Positions 1 to 8,909 are shown, counted from the stretch's first letter. The stretch: DNA of 36,954 nt from Prevotella sp. (GCA_023666665.1 JAMPBN010000010.1:1-36954), one strand, 5' to 3'. Numbers and translations are program-made. Notes: generated by a model from the letters alone, not told the origin.

Positions 1-17
1 AGTCTTCTCACCCCGAC
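1..17. repeat. attL core (17-bp direct repeat, tRNA 3' end-like)
   Basis: AGTCTTCTCACCCCGAC occurs here and as the last 17 bases of the window. It fits the end of a T-loop, the T-stem strand and the acceptor strand of a tRNA, followed by a T-rich run that could be the tRNA terminator. Tyrosine integrases commonly use tRNA 3' ends as attB. The integrase gene starts 133 bases inside this copy, as expected for an attL site. The rest of the tRNA would lie outside the window, so its identity is unknown. The repeat could instead be the overlap of a circular contig. Confidence 0.7.
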
Positions 18-28
18 TTTTCTTCGGC

Positions 29-61
29 AAATAGGTCTGATGCAGCGCATTAGGCCTATTT
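29..61. repeat. Perfect 7-bp inverted repeat near attL
   Basis: AAATAGG (29-35) pairs with CCTATTT (55-61) around a 19-base loop. It lies just inside the att repeat and could bind integrase or excisionase, or be part of a terminator protecting the integrase from tRNA transcription. The function is inferred from position only. Confidence 0.5.
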
Positions 62-81
62 CTCAATTTTAGGCGGGACAA

Positions 82-100
82 TTGCGCGACAGCAGCGCAA
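82..100. repeat. Perfect 6-bp inverted repeat upstream of integrase
   Basis: TTGCGC (82-87) and GCGCAA (95-100) flank a 7-base loop. This is the second of three consecutive inverted repeats between att and the integrase gene. Confidence 0.45.
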
Positions 101-121
101 AAGTTCCATAGTATTAACCCG

Positions 122-143
122 ACATTTTCCGGCAGGAAAATGT
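122..143 (+). promoter_or_regulatory. 9-bp hairpin in the integrase leader
   Basis: ACATTTTCC (122-130), loop GGCA, then GGAAAATGT (135-143) form a perfect stem ending 7 bases before the integrase ATG at 151. In mRNA it would hold the only purine-rich stretch near the start codon, so it may limit integrase translation. As DNA it could be an operator or an integrase arm site. No T-run follows on the plus strand, so it does not look like a terminator. Confidence 0.55.
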
Positions 144-150
144 TAAAAAA

Positions 151-1359
151 ATGTGTCCAAGAAAAACTTTCACGCCTAAATATGCAGGCGGATTGACACA
201 AAGATTCACCCACAACCCGATTGACGCAGCACGTTCTTTCACTATCCCGATTTTTCGCAGAACTTTGAATTGCGATTACGTGGAGTTCTACGCTTTCGAC
301 CCCGACCAAGGCAGGCTCAGACGAAAGCGAATTAAAATCAACCGCATAGAGGGTTCATCAAATCGAAGAACCTACGCCCGGGGATTAATAAAACGGTTGA
401 CCGAGCAATTAAACAATGGTTGGAATCCGTGGATTGCCAAAGACGTTTCCAATTTAGTGACGTTTGAAGAGGCTATGCAGCGCTATGAATCCCACCTTGA
501 GAAAATGATTGCCAGCGGTTACTTCCGCAAGGAGACTTATAGCGGCTACAAATCGTATGTCAAGATTATGCGGCAGTACATAATGCACCGCCGACCGCTA
601 TATTATTGTTATCAGTTTGACAGGAAGTTTTGCGTTGACTTTCTCGATTACGTATTCGTGGACCGCAACAATGGCGCTCAGACCCGCAACAATTATCTTA
701 ATTTTCTGAGGGTATTCAGCGGGTTCCTGGTTGAAAAAGATTATCTGAAGACCAGGCCCACCGACGGCATCAACCCGATAAGCCGCAGGCTTTATCAAAA
801 AGAGCGCGAATGTATCCCGACAACTGTGGTAAGCAAAATCGCCGACTATTGCAAGGATAACGACCCGCATTTTTTGTTGGCGTGCTATCTGCTGTATTAT
901 TGTTTTATCCGACCCGTGGAGATGACCCGGCTGAAAGTACGCAATTTCAATATCAAGGAAAGCACCGTGACGATTCCGGCAGAGTGCAGCAAGAATAAAA
1001 TGACGCAAACGGTGACCCTGCCGAAGAAAGTGCTGCAGTATGCAATCGAGCTGGGCATATTCTCCGCACCTATGGATGATTATATATTTTCCTGCAAGCT
1101 CAAGCCTGGAATGGAGACTATTGACCCCAAGATTTTCCGCGACCATTGGGAGAAGGCTCGGAAGACCCTGAAGCTGAAGAAGGAGTGGAAGTTCTACAGC
1201 CTCAAGGACACCGGAATCACCGAGATGCTCGACAATAACACCACGTCAATCGCCGTACGCGATCAGGCCCGTCATTCATCGCTCGCCATTACAGAGATAT
1301 ATACCCGCCACAGAACCGGAGCCAACAAAGACCTCCTTGATATTGACGGCGCACTTTAG
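151..1359 (+). CDS. int: Tyrosine recombinase / phage integrase
   Basis: A 402-residue site-specific recombinase that should integrate and excise this element at the flanking 17-bp repeats. The N-terminal half (about residues 1-210) holds the arm-binding and SAM-like core-binding regions, and the catalytic domain follows. Visible catalytic residues are R254 in IRPVEMTRLK, a lysine near 281-283, H375 in RHSSLAITEIY and the nucleophile Y384. The box II H-x-x-R motif is replaced: residues 349-354 read YSLKDT, with Y and K where H and R usually stand. That is a variant of the YSFKHTG-type box common in Bacteroidota integrases. ATG 151 follows an A-rich stretch without a Shine-Dalgarno. The gene is convergent with the tail gene and overlaps its 3' end by 4 bases, so there is no terminator between them. 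It is next to att, on the strand opposite the late genes. Confidence 0.93.
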   Translation: MCPRKTFTPKYAGGLTQRFTHNPIDAARSFTIPIFRRTLNCDYVEFYAFDPDQGRLRRKRIKINRIEGSSNRRTYARGLIKRLTEQLNNGWNPWIAKDVSNLVTFEEAMQRYESHLEKMIASGYFRKETYSGYKSYVKIMRQYIMHRRPLYYCYQFDRKFCVDFLDYVFVDRNNGAQTRNNYLNFLRVFSGFLVEKDYLKTRPTDGINPISRRLYQKERECIPTTVVSKIADYCKDNDPHFLLACYLLYYCFIRPVEMTRLKVRNFNIKESTVTIPAECSKNKMTQTVTLPKKVLQYAIELGIFSAPMDDYIFSCKLKPGMETIDPKIFRDHWEKARKTLKLKKEWKFYSLKDTGITEMLDNNTTSIAVRDQARHSSLAITEIYTRHRTGANKDLLDIDGAL

Positions 1360-3326
1360 TCTACCAGCGGATAGAACTCCCCGGTTAGTAACTGCGACAT
1401 TCCGGCCTCTGTGAATGTCGCGGTTATTTTTGCGCAGAGGTATCGTTTGCCGCGAATATTAAAGATTGCCCTGGGGCTGGGAATAGCGTCGCTCAGGAAC
1501 TTGAACGTTGCTTTGGTATGCGGGTCTACTTTTCGCAAGCCGGTGCGTTCCAAGTAAGCATTTGAGTTCAAACGGAGAGAAAAAACATCCGAGGCCTCGC
1601 CATAGCTCAAATCCTCGCGGATGTAGTATTCTGAAATCTGCGGCGCGGGAAGGTAACAAGGTGGCCAGTCCTCAACGTTCGCATTGTCGGTTTTATCCTC
1701 GCGAGCCTCGGAACTCCAGCCGCTGAACCAGGCTATAAAAATCTTATCGTAATATTCGGGTAGTTCAATTTTGTTTTCAAGTTTTGTAAGCGCCTGCTGC
1801 GGCCACGGTTGACTTTTGCCCTGCTCGAAGTCGGCCACGGTAAGGCCGCGCACCAGTTTTTCAGTTTCTTCTTCGTAGCTCTTTGGCTTGAGGTGCAAAA
1901 TGGCTCGCTGGTTAAAGTCCTTAACCTCGCCCACTTTCCAATATCTCTCAACCCGGGCGGGAACAATGGAGAGTTCCTCTTCGTCTTCAGCATCGTCTTC
2001 ATTGAGTACCCTGGCACCGAAAATATTCACCGGAACCAAGTCAAGTTTCAGATTGACTTTATCTCCGGAGGTGGTCCGTTCATACTCCCACAGCATAAAA
2101 TATTGTTCTTCTTTCTCGGCATAGAGCAGCGCATCAACCGGCAGGCCGCGTTGCTGCTCATAAGGGAGGTCTTCAGGGAGTATGTCTTTGATACGATGAT
2201 ACTGCCCCACTGCTTTCACCAATGCGCTTAGCGAGGGATAGGTTATAACCGGCCGATGGTTGCCTTTGTCGGTATCGGTGGAATTGTTGAAAATCTGAGC
2301 GTAGAAGTCCACAAAGTCCGGACAGCAGAGGCGTGGCCACTCATAGCCGTCGTTGCTTTTATATTTTATTGCCTTGGCTCCGAGGTACTCGCAATCGGCT
2401 TCGTCGATTGAAACGGATACGGAGTGTTCCTGCAGAACCTTATCGAGCGAGATTTTGCCGGCCGCCTCAAGAGCGTAGCGCCAGTAATTAAACTTGACGG
2501 TGCGAGCCCGGTAGTCAACAACGAAATCGCCGCCAAGGAGCAGTTCCACCTGATGAAAGAACTCTTGAACGGTCCAGTGCGGCAGCGCTCGGGCAAAGTT
2601 CTTTATCCCATATGAGGCGGGCAACGTGTTGCAAATAACGAGATATTTTACCGCGTCATATCTCTCCAGCTGGGTGAAGTCATAGCTGAAGCCGATAGAC
2701 TTGCATATTTGGCGAAGGATATGCAGCAAATACGGTTGATAGGTCAGCTCGGTAAACGTATTGGTATCGGGGAGGGGCCACATCCACCCCCATTCGTTTT
2801 TATCGTTAAAGCCCCACATGGCGCAGTTGCCTTGATGCACATCCACATTGCTGCCATTTATCAAATAGTAAGGCAAACAGGCATAGGCCGGAATCCCCTC
2901 AACTTGGAACGGCATACGCCGCCAGGCAGCTTCCGGGGTCTTCACCGTGATACTTGAGGGATTTGCCTGGCCAAGGTCGAGCTCGTTGATATACAACTTA
3001 TCGAGCATCGTGTCATAATTTGACTCAGAGCGCCCCTCGAGGAACTGCACCTTGACTTCCTCGTTAGAGATTTCGGTTATGGCAAACGAGCCGTATTTCG
3101 TAAGATTGCGGTCAACGATTGAGCCGTTAAGCAGCAGCTTGCCGGGCTGAACATCCTGGCGGTTAATATTACCGAAAATTTCAAGGTTTTGAGCGCATCC
3201 GCGCAGAGGCAGCGTTATGGCCAGAGAGTAGCCCTCGGAACCGGAGAAGAGCGGATTTTCGGCAACGTATTCAAACGACGTGCCCTGCTTGATGGCGGCG
3301 GGTTTATTATTGATGAAGATTTGCAT
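1356..3326 (-). CDS. Tail protein downstream of the tape measure (distal tail/baseplate candidate)
   Basis: A 656-residue protein beginning MQIFINNKPAAIKQG. It is the last gene of the tape-measure operon, the place where siphovirus genomes encode distal-tail or tail-associated proteins. Proteins with this start sit beside tape measure genes in many Bacteroidales prophages, but I see no enzymatic motif. I chose ATG 3326 because its A is shared with the tape measure stop (TGATG), which suggests translational coupling. A GTG one codon upstream (3329) is also open. It contains an acidic stretch near residues 450-456 (EDDAEDEEE). The tail role is inferred from position. Confidence 0.7.
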   Translation of the reverse strand: MQIFINNKPAAIKQGTSFEYVAENPLFSGSEGYSLAITLPLRGCAQNLEIFGNINRQDVQPGKLLLNGSIVDRNLTKYGSFAITEISNEEVKVQFLEGRSESNYDTMLDKLYINELDLGQANPSSITVKTPEAAWRRMPFQVEGIPAYACLPYYLINGSNVDVHQGNCAMWGFNDKNEWGWMWPLPDTNTFTELTYQPYLLHILRQICKSIGFSYDFTQLERYDAVKYLVICNTLPASYGIKNFARALPHWTVQEFFHQVELLLGGDFVVDYRARTVKFNYWRYALEAAGKISLDKVLQEHSVSVSIDEADCEYLGAKAIKYKSNDGYEWPRLCCPDFVDFYAQIFNNSTDTDKGNHRPVITYPSLSALVKAVGQYHRIKDILPEDLPYEQQRGLPVDALLYAEKEEQYFMLWEYERTTSGDKVNLKLDLVPVNIFGARVLNEDDAEDEEELSIVPARVERYWKVGEVKDFNQRAILHLKPKSYEEETEKLVRGLTVADFEQGKSQPWPQQALTKLENKIELPEYYDKIFIAWFSGWSSEAREDKTDNANVEDWPPCYLPAPQISEYYIREDLSYGEASDVFSLRLNSNAYLERTGLRKVDPHTKATFKFLSDAIPSPRAIFNIRGKRYLCAKITATFTEAGMSQLLTGEFYPLVD

Positions 3327-6300
3327 CACTTATATTTTTTCAAGTTTTTGTTGCGGATCATTTTGTTGTATTCGTCTTGAGACTGTTTTGAACCATAGTC
3401 ACCGGTCACGGTATTGACCGTAACAAACGGTTCGTTCAGTCTGTCGGCCAGGCGCTTCATCGTGGCGGCGTATTCGGAGTTTTGCTCAACAACAACAGTC
3501 GGGGCGGGAGTTGCAACCACCGTGGGGGCGGCTGCGGGCTGAGTGGCAAGCACCATCGGAGCGGTAACGCTGCGGCTCACGTCTTCCATACGGATTGAGC
3601 CGATGGTGTTGTTGCGCTGCGCTTGGTCAAGCGCCTCGAGCAGCGGGCGGATGCGCGGGTTGTTGACCAACTTTTGGCTGGCCACCCATTCGCCGCGGTG
3701 CACGGTGCCGGCAGGCTCATACTTCCCGCCTGCCGGAGTGAAGCCGCCCTCAGCATATCCTTGCGTATCGGCCACCTCTTTCTGCTTCTTGATTATTGCG
3801 AGTTGTGCAACGCCCTGGGCCGTGGCCAGTGCGGCGGCAAGCGCGCCAAGTATTTGCGATGCCGGGTATGGCATACTTTGTGCCGACCCATATGCGGCAA
3901 TGGCGTTCATCGCAGTGGTGGCTATTGCCTGGGCCACCTGCAGGGCAAACGATTTTTCGGCAGCGTCCTTGCGTATGGCTGCGGTCTCGGCATCGCGCTC
4001 CTCTTCGAGGCGTTTCACTTCTTCGTCATTTTCCTCGGCAGCCTTAATCAGCGCATCATATTTCTTTTCGGTCTTGGCCACTTCAAGGTCGGCGCATGCC
4101 TGTTGATACTGCATATAGGTTTCAAGCCCGGCATTCATCATCGCGAAGACTCCGCCGGCAAGGTCGGCAAGCTTCGTGGCCCAGTTGCCGCCATCTTCGC
4201 CGGTTTTATCAAAGAAGGCTTTCCAAGCGTCGGAGATGTCGAGCAGCATATTGGTGTACTCGTTGCCCACGGCGCGAGCTTTGGCACGCCCCTCCTTGGC
4301 GTAGTCGCTTTCGAGCTTGGCTTTGCGGCGCTCGTATTCTTCTTTGGCAATCAGCCCTTGCTCATAGAGCGATTTCTGCTGCTCAAGGTCTTTTTCGAGT
4401 TGGTTTTTGCGTGTGGCCTGCGAGCCGGACGAGGGCTTGAGCGAGTCGGGGGTATATTGGTCGGCATACTTCTTTTTCAGGTCTGCGAGGGTTTGCTGAT
4501 ATTCTTCTTCGCTCAATAATCCCGCTTTATGAGCCTGCTCGGCCAGGTCAGACTCCATTTTGTAACGCTCACCCGCCTCGAGGTATTCATATTGCTTGCG
4601 CCACTCGGCAACCTTTTGAGCGTATTGTTCTTGGCGCCGCAGTTGCTCCGCGCTCTCGGCTTCTTCAATCTGTATCTGATATTCGTGCCATTCTTTCGAT
4701 CCATCGGCATAGGCTGCCTGCATCTCTTTAAGAGAATTTAAGCGAATGGTAAAGAGACGCTGTTGCAAGGCTTCCTCATTATTGTATAATTTCGAGTCTG
4801 GAGAATAATAATCAAGTTGAGCATCAGCTTCAGCTTTCTTTTGATCAGTCTTGGCATCGCTGACCTTCCTTGCGGCCTTAGACTGCTCCCATTTGGCGGT
4901 GGCCTCGGCTTCTTTCTTCAACAGTTCTTGATAGTCTTCATCCTCTTCGAGGTTAAACTGCTTGTATGTGGCCTTGCGGTCTTCAAAATATTGAACTTCG
5001 AGGCGTCGCTTTTCTTTAAGGAACTCGCTCCAGGTTTTTTTGCCTTGGGTAAGTTCAGCGGTATTTATAACAGAACCGGCTTCCCATTCGGCTTTATCAT
5101 CATTAAGGGCGGCCTTAAACTCTTGCTTTTCTTTTAAGGCTGCACGTTTTTCGGCCGCTTCGCGCTGCTTGCGTTCCTTTTCGGTTTCCTGAGGCGTAAA
5201 TGTAGGGGTCTTGGTAGTTGTCGTAACGATTTTATCAAGAGTCGAGCCAGCAACTTCGGCAAGTTCCTCCTGTGCGGCGGTTACCTTATCTACACGAGCC
5301 TGTGCTGCTTCAATTCTCGCATTGTTGCGCTTTATCATCCCCTGAAGCAGTAACATTTTCTCAGAGTTTTCGGATAGCAGTCCTCCGCGTGACATTTTTA
5401 TCTCATTTCCTCTTCCCGACGACAACAGTTCAGTCTCTTGCTTTTGAATTTTGCGGCGTTTTTCCAGTTCGCGTTGGTTCTGTTCGTTAGCTTTTTTCAA
5501 TCTTTGGATATAGGCCTCGTCGTCAATCTTTTCAGAGCCGAGTTCCTGAATCTTATCCATAGCAGCTCTTGCATCTGCTGCCTTAATTATCGAAAGGCGC
5601 AAGTCGTCGTATTTATCACGGGCATCCCCAACCATAATCGCCTCGGTAGAGAGATTGCTGAAATAGCTCGGATAGAGTTGTTGGAGTTGTTTGGTCGCAG
5701 AAATTCGGTCTTCTTTGGAACGAGTTTCATCCGTTGCGGCTTTGTAAAGAGCGTCGAGCGCGGTAAGTTCTTTTTGCGAATACTCGGCCGATTTTTTAGA
5801 ATAGTCGCGCATATCCGCTTCGTGGCGTTTCTGTTCCTCCCGTAGGCGACGTTGCTCGGCGGCGGCTTCCTTGACTTTGCGGTTATGGTCAATGAGGGCT
5901 GTCACCACCATCGCGATAGCCGAGGCTACGGCGATGAATATGTTGGCTTTCATCGTAGCGTTGAATCCTGCCATCGCAGCTTTTGCCTTCGTGGTTTGGC
6001 CGGTGAGGACAAAGAATGCGGCCTTTAGCAGGTTGACGGTTCCCGTGTATGTTGCTTTGGCTGCGGTGGCAGCCTTGGTTAGCACCAGCAGCGCATTCTT
6101 TTTGATGATTGCAGCATTTAGGGCAATCGTAAAAGCGGCAACGGAGGCCGTGGCGGCCACGATTGTGGTGCGGTAGTCCTTGACGAACGCAACGGTGCGT
6201 TTTACGAGTTCAATCGCCGAGATTGATGAGGATATAGCCCATTTGGCCACGGGTTCAAGTTCTTCGCCAAGGGTCACGCAGAGTTCGTGGAGCGACTTTT

Positions 6301-7660
6301 CGGCTTTTTCAAGTCCGGCCTGCACGGTGTTGTTTTGTACGTCAAATTCCTTTGTTACAGAAGTGGCCTCGGCAAAGGCTTTGCTGGCAGCTTCTTGTTG
6401 AGCCTTAACTTCGTCGATATGTCCGGCGAGTGTTGACAGCGCCGAGATAGCGCGGGAACCGGTTTCGCCCATATCTTTGAACATCGGAGAAAGTTTATCC
6501 ATTCCCCCGACCGAATTGAGCTGCTCAAGCAGCTGAATCATCGCGGCGTTCATATCGGTTTTTACCAACTCGGTAAATTTTGAAACTTCCAGCCCGGCAA
6601 CTTGCGCATACTTCGCCGGATCGGTCATCACGCGCACCATCACTTGCTGCAAGGCTGTCGAAGCGGCTTCAACTTTCTGATTATTGGAATCGAGTACCGC
6701 GCCGAAGCCCATAATTTGCTGCACGGTCAGACCCGCTTGCGCTCCCACCCCGCCTACTCGCGAAGCAAATTCCGCGAGATAGGGCGCAGAGGCCGAGCAG
6801 TTTTGCGAAAGTTCATTAATTACGGAACCTACGGCAAGGAGAGATTTCTCAGTGCCGAGACGTTTTTCGTCGCCGAATATTCCGGTAAGTTTCGAGAGGG
6901 TCAGCGTTGCGCCGTCGCCGAGGTCATCGAGGGCCACGTTTATCTGATCGGCAGCGCGGACAAATCCAAGTACATCTTCCTGCGAGCTTTTACCAAGGCG
7001 ACCTGCTTCCTGAGCGAGCTTATTGAGTTCCTCTCGAGAGGTGCGGGTGTCCATCTTTTTGAACTCTTCATTGAGCGCCTCCACCTCTTCTGAGGTCATG
7101 CCGGTAAACTTGCGAACGTTGGCCATCTCCTGCTCCATCGCAGCATAGTCGTCAACGAACTTGCGTGAAGTCGTAGCTATTCCGGATACTACAGAAAACG
7201 CTGCCGAAGCACTCTTGCCGATAGCTTCGAACCATCTGCTGACTTTTTCTTCCAGCGATTCATCGGGCTGCATCTCTTCGTTTAAAGATTGAAGTTCGGC
7301 TCTTACTTGTTTAATCTTTTCAACTTGTTTATCCCAGGCTTCGGAGCCGCGCTCAATGCCTTTGAGCTGCTTTTCGAGTTCCCGCAGGGTCTTTTTAAGT
7401 TCTTTGGGGGCGGCTTCATTCAGGTGTTGCAAGGTGTGTTCCACTACTTTACTCGTGCCCTGAAGTTCGCGCATATTGCGCTCTGTTTGGCGCAACTCAC
7501 GGCTTAACTTTTGGAGTGTGATAGTATCGCCCGCTTTCGCGGCCTTATCCATACCATCTCTTAACTTTTGAGCTTCCCTTTCGAGTTCAACGAGCATTTT
7601 CTTTGCCCGCTCACCATTGACCGTAACAACGACTTGCGCTGTCGTGCTGTAATTTGCCAT
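3326..7660 (-). CDS. Phage tail tape measure protein (TP901 type)
   Basis: At 1444 residues this is the longest protein in the window, as expected for the tape measure that sets tail length and helps DNA entry. The N-terminal 150 residues are strongly coiled-coil (VELEREAQKLRDGMDKAAK and similar). They are followed by a PhageMin_Tail/TP901-like core (roughly 165-470, including FVDDYAAMEQEMANVRKFTG). Hydrophobic segments lie near 505-600, a long charged coiled coil (DUF-like repeats of E, K, Q) runs from 620 to 1200, and an Ala-rich helix sits near 1240-1310. At about 1.5 angstroms per residue the length implies a tail near 200 nm. No sheath gene was seen, so a siphovirus is likely. It is transcribed from its own late-type promoter at 7680-7714 and is separated from the other late genes by the accessory region. 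Confidence 0.93.
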   Translation of the reverse strand: MANYSTTAQVVVTVNGERAKKMLVELEREAQKLRDGMDKAAKAGDTITLQKLSRELRQTERNMRELQGTSKVVEHTLQHLNEAAPKELKKTLRELEKQLKGIERGSEAWDKQVEKIKQVRAELQSLNEEMQPDESLEEKVSRWFEAIGKSASAAFSVVSGIATTSRKFVDDYAAMEQEMANVRKFTGMTSEEVEALNEEFKKMDTRTSREELNKLAQEAGRLGKSSQEDVLGFVRAADQINVALDDLGDGATLTLSKLTGIFGDEKRLGTEKSLLAVGSVINELSQNCSASAPYLAEFASRVGGVGAQAGLTVQQIMGFGAVLDSNNQKVEAASTALQQVMVRVMTDPAKYAQVAGLEVSKFTELVKTDMNAAMIQLLEQLNSVGGMDKLSPMFKDMGETGSRAISALSTLAGHIDEVKAQQEAASKAFAEATSVTKEFDVQNNTVQAGLEKAEKSLHELCVTLGEELEPVAKWAISSSISAIELVKRTVAFVKDYRTTIVAATASVAAFTIALNAAIIKKNALLVLTKAATAAKATYTGTVNLLKAAFFVLTGQTTKAKAAMAGFNATMKANIFIAVASAIAMVVTALIDHNRKVKEAAAEQRRLREEQKRHEADMRDYSKKSAEYSQKELTALDALYKAATDETRSKEDRISATKQLQQLYPSYFSNLSTEAIMVGDARDKYDDLRLSIIKAADARAAMDKIQELGSEKIDDEAYIQRLKKANEQNQRELEKRRKIQKQETELLSSGRGNEIKMSRGGLLSENSEKMLLLQGMIKRNNARIEAAQARVDKVTAAQEELAEVAGSTLDKIVTTTTKTPTFTPQETEKERKQREAAEKRAALKEKQEFKAALNDDKAEWEAGSVINTAELTQGKKTWSEFLKEKRRLEVQYFEDRKATYKQFNLEEDEDYQELLKKEAEATAKWEQSKAARKVSDAKTDQKKAEADAQLDYYSPDSKLYNNEEALQQRLFTIRLNSLKEMQAAYADGSKEWHEYQIQIEEAESAEQLRRQEQYAQKVAEWRKQYEYLEAGERYKMESDLAEQAHKAGLLSEEEYQQTLADLKKKYADQYTPDSLKPSSGSQATRKNQLEKDLEQQKSLYEQGLIAKEEYERRKAKLESDYAKEGRAKARAVGNEYTNMLLDISDAWKAFFDKTGEDGGNWATKLADLAGGVFAMMNAGLETYMQYQQACADLEVAKTEKKYDALIKAAEENDEEVKRLEEERDAETAAIRKDAAEKSFALQVAQAIATTAMNAIAAYGSAQSMPYPASQILGALAAALATAQGVAQLAIIKKQKEVADTQGYAEGGFTPAGGKYEPAGTVHRGEWVASQKLVNNPRIRPLLEALDQAQRNNTIGSIRMEDVSRSVTAPMVLATQPAAAPTVVATPAPTVVVEQNSEYAATMKRLADRLNEPFVTVNTVTGDYGSKQSQDEYNKMIRNKNLKKYK

Positions 7661-7679
7661 ATTTGTCTGAATTTTTCAG

Positions 7680-7714
7680 CAAATATGGCAACAATACCTT
7701 ATCGAATAAAAGAC
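7680..7714 (-). promoter_or_regulatory. Late-class promoter of the tape measure operon
   Basis: On the minus strand GTCTTTTA (7707-7714) is followed by exactly 19 bases and CATATTTG (7680-7687), one mismatch from TAnnTTTG. The box and spacing are the same as upstream of four other units in the window. Confidence 0.65.
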
Positions 7715-7723
7715 ATAAAACGC

Positions 7724-8275
7724 CTACTCAAATAGAATTTTTACAGTAAGTGCCACTCGCTTACCAACGTGAACATTTCCCACTTGCACACTTGCTATAT
7801 CATTAAAGCGAGGTGCAACTTTTTTAGCGTTTTTTTCATGTAATTGCCCGATTGCGAATCCGTCAATAGAGCAAATTTTTATGTAGTCTTTTTTCTTATT
7901 TCTATTATAGAAAATCTCAGTATCTACTTTATCAAAATCAATAATTTTGTCAAACGGATTGTAATCGCTTCCTTTATCAGGGAGTTCGTACCAATGTGCT
8001 GCTTCAGCAACGAGAGAATCTCCGGGCTTGAGTGAAGAAATCAATTTGCGGTTTTGCTCCCGGGTTGTGTTATACAAAAACACCCTCGCTACCATAGGTT
8101 CTTTGTTTAATGTCATATTTCCCTCTTCATTTTGTTTTGTTTCGTTGTGTTTATCGCGAATCGATGTTACTATGGTGTAAATTACGACAACGATAAAGAA
8201 CAAAACCGCTAATGCCGCCATAATGACAATGGCCCATATGCAGAGGTAGAAGAATACGCTAAAGAAAGTAAACAT
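7724..8275 (-). CDS. Membrane-anchored HIRAN-like domain protein
   Basis: With ATG 8275 this is a 183-residue protein. The frame stays open upstream to 8359, but that would place the start above the promoter. Residues 3-37 form one long hydrophobic segment (inner-membrane anchor). The rest is soluble and looks like a HIRAN domain: GDSLVAEA near 84, NPFDK near 106, and GFAIGQLHEKNAKKVAPRF near 140. HIRAN domains bind DNA ends or single-stranded DNA. The link is by motif shape only. It has its own promoter at 8306-8337 and sits alone between the tape measure gene and the DUF5053 cassettes, so it is probably an accessory gene. Its role is unknown. Confidence 0.6.
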   Translation of the reverse strand: MFTFFSVFFYLCIWAIVIMAALAVLFFIVVVIYTIVTSIRDKHNETKQNEEGNMTLNKEPMVARVFLYNTTREQNRKLISSLKPGDSLVAEAAHWYELPDKGSDYNPFDKIIDFDKVDTEIFYNRNKKKDYIKICSIDGFAIGQLHEKNAKKVAPRFNDIASVQVGNVHVGKRVALTVKILFE

Positions 8276-8305
8276 AACTGTTGATGGTGTAAATTGTTTA
8301 TGCCG

Positions 8306-8337
8306 CAAAGGTACAAAAAAGTTCGGATATTTACCAA
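8306..8337 (-). promoter_or_regulatory. Bacteroidota promoter for the HIRAN-like gene
   Basis: Minus-strand TACCTTTG (8306-8313) with TTGG (8334-8337) 20 bases upstream. It starts transcription about 25 bases before ATG 8275. Confidence 0.6.
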
Positions 8338-8359
8338 CCCTTAAAAATCGGATTTTCAA

Positions 8360-8550
8360 GCTAAAAGGGGGTGAATTTTCAGCTCCATTTTTAGGCGGTC
8401 TTTACGTTTGTAGGGGATTGGTTTCATTAAATGACTGACCGTTAAGCCGCTGCGACCGCGGGGAAACGGCTTGCCGTAGTCAGAAAAACGACCCCCCCGC
8501 TGCCTGAGCCTCGACTCGTTTTTTCGCCCTCGACCCCAAGCGCTATATGC
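8360..8550. other. Non-coding stretch between accessory units
   Basis: No convincing gene. A minus-strand reading frame across it has an arginine/glycine-rich low-complexity product starting inside a terminator, so I discount it. It holds a run of seven C (near 8490) and a weak AAGCCG/CGGCTT inverted repeat. I see nothing else. Confidence 0.5.
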
Positions 8551-8588
8551 AAAAGCGCCCCCGCCGGAGAGGCGGAGGCGCGGGCGCT
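8551..8588 (-). terminator. Intrinsic terminator after DUF5053 cassette 1
   Basis: On the minus strand AGCGCCC pairs with GGGCGCT, with an inner GC-rich stem, and TTTTGC follows. A near copy (9949-9985) ends the second cassette, so terminator and cassette were duplicated together. Confidence 0.75.
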
Positions 8589-8635
8589 GACCCAAAGAGA
8601 AAAGAACTTGTAATTGATAACCTAAGGGTCAACCT

Positions 8636-8860
8636 TTATAAGGTATCAGCCACGGCGTTGATTTTATCAGCCAAGTCATGCAGAGCGCTTTTTAACGTTG
8701 CAGTTTGCTCTTCGGTAAGTTCGCATGGCTTAGAATTTCCGTCATACCCATTTAACCGTTGGTACAGCCAGGATGATGAATATCCAAAATAATCTTTTGA
8801 TATTTTGCCAAATTTTACATAGAACACTAAATCACCTATTTTTTGAAGTATATTGCTCAT
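8636..8860 (-). CDS. DUF5053-like small protein, copy 1
   Basis: A 74-residue protein. Its core KDYFGYSSSWLYQRLNGYD, followed by an acidic helix LTEEQTATLKSALHDLADK, matches the DUF5053-like family common in Bacteroidota mobile elements. KDYFG-S-SWLYQ resembles a helix-turn-helix recognition segment, so a DNA-binding or modulator role is possible but unproven. It is second in a two-gene cassette: a 45-residue ORF (8910-9047), a GC-rich hairpin (8880-8900), then this gene. Two paralogues lie at 10028-10258 and 12119-12442. The cassette has its own promoter (9080-9111) and terminator (8551-8588). Confidence 0.8.
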   Translation of the reverse strand: MSNILQKIGDLVFYVKFGKISKDYFGYSSSWLYQRLNGYDGNSKPCELTEEQTATLKSALHDLADKINAVADTL

Positions 8861-8879
8861 CTCGTTACGGGTAGGTTAA

Positions 8880-8900
8880 CCCTCCCCGATGAGGGGAGGG
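8880..8900 (-). promoter_or_regulatory. Intercistronic hairpin of cassette 1
   Basis: CCCTCCCC (8880-8887), loop GATGA, GGGGAGGG (8893-8900). It lies between the small ORF stop and the DUF5053 start. No T-run follows on the minus strand, so it looks like an attenuator, processing site or translation-control hairpin rather than a full terminator. The other two cassettes have a hairpin of different sequence in the same place. Confidence 0.6.
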
Positions 8901-8909
8901 GTTGGTTAA

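Noticed and set aside
1-17. Complete tRNA gene
   Set aside because: Only a 3' tRNA-like end is present; the body would lie outside the window.
598-1146. Minus-strand ORF inside the integrase gene
   Set aside because: A shadow frame of the integrase, with no promoter or family features.
8356-8595. Minus-strand ORF of 79 codons
   Set aside because: It starts inside the cassette 1 terminator, has a low-complexity R/G-rich product, and no homologous copy near the second cassette.
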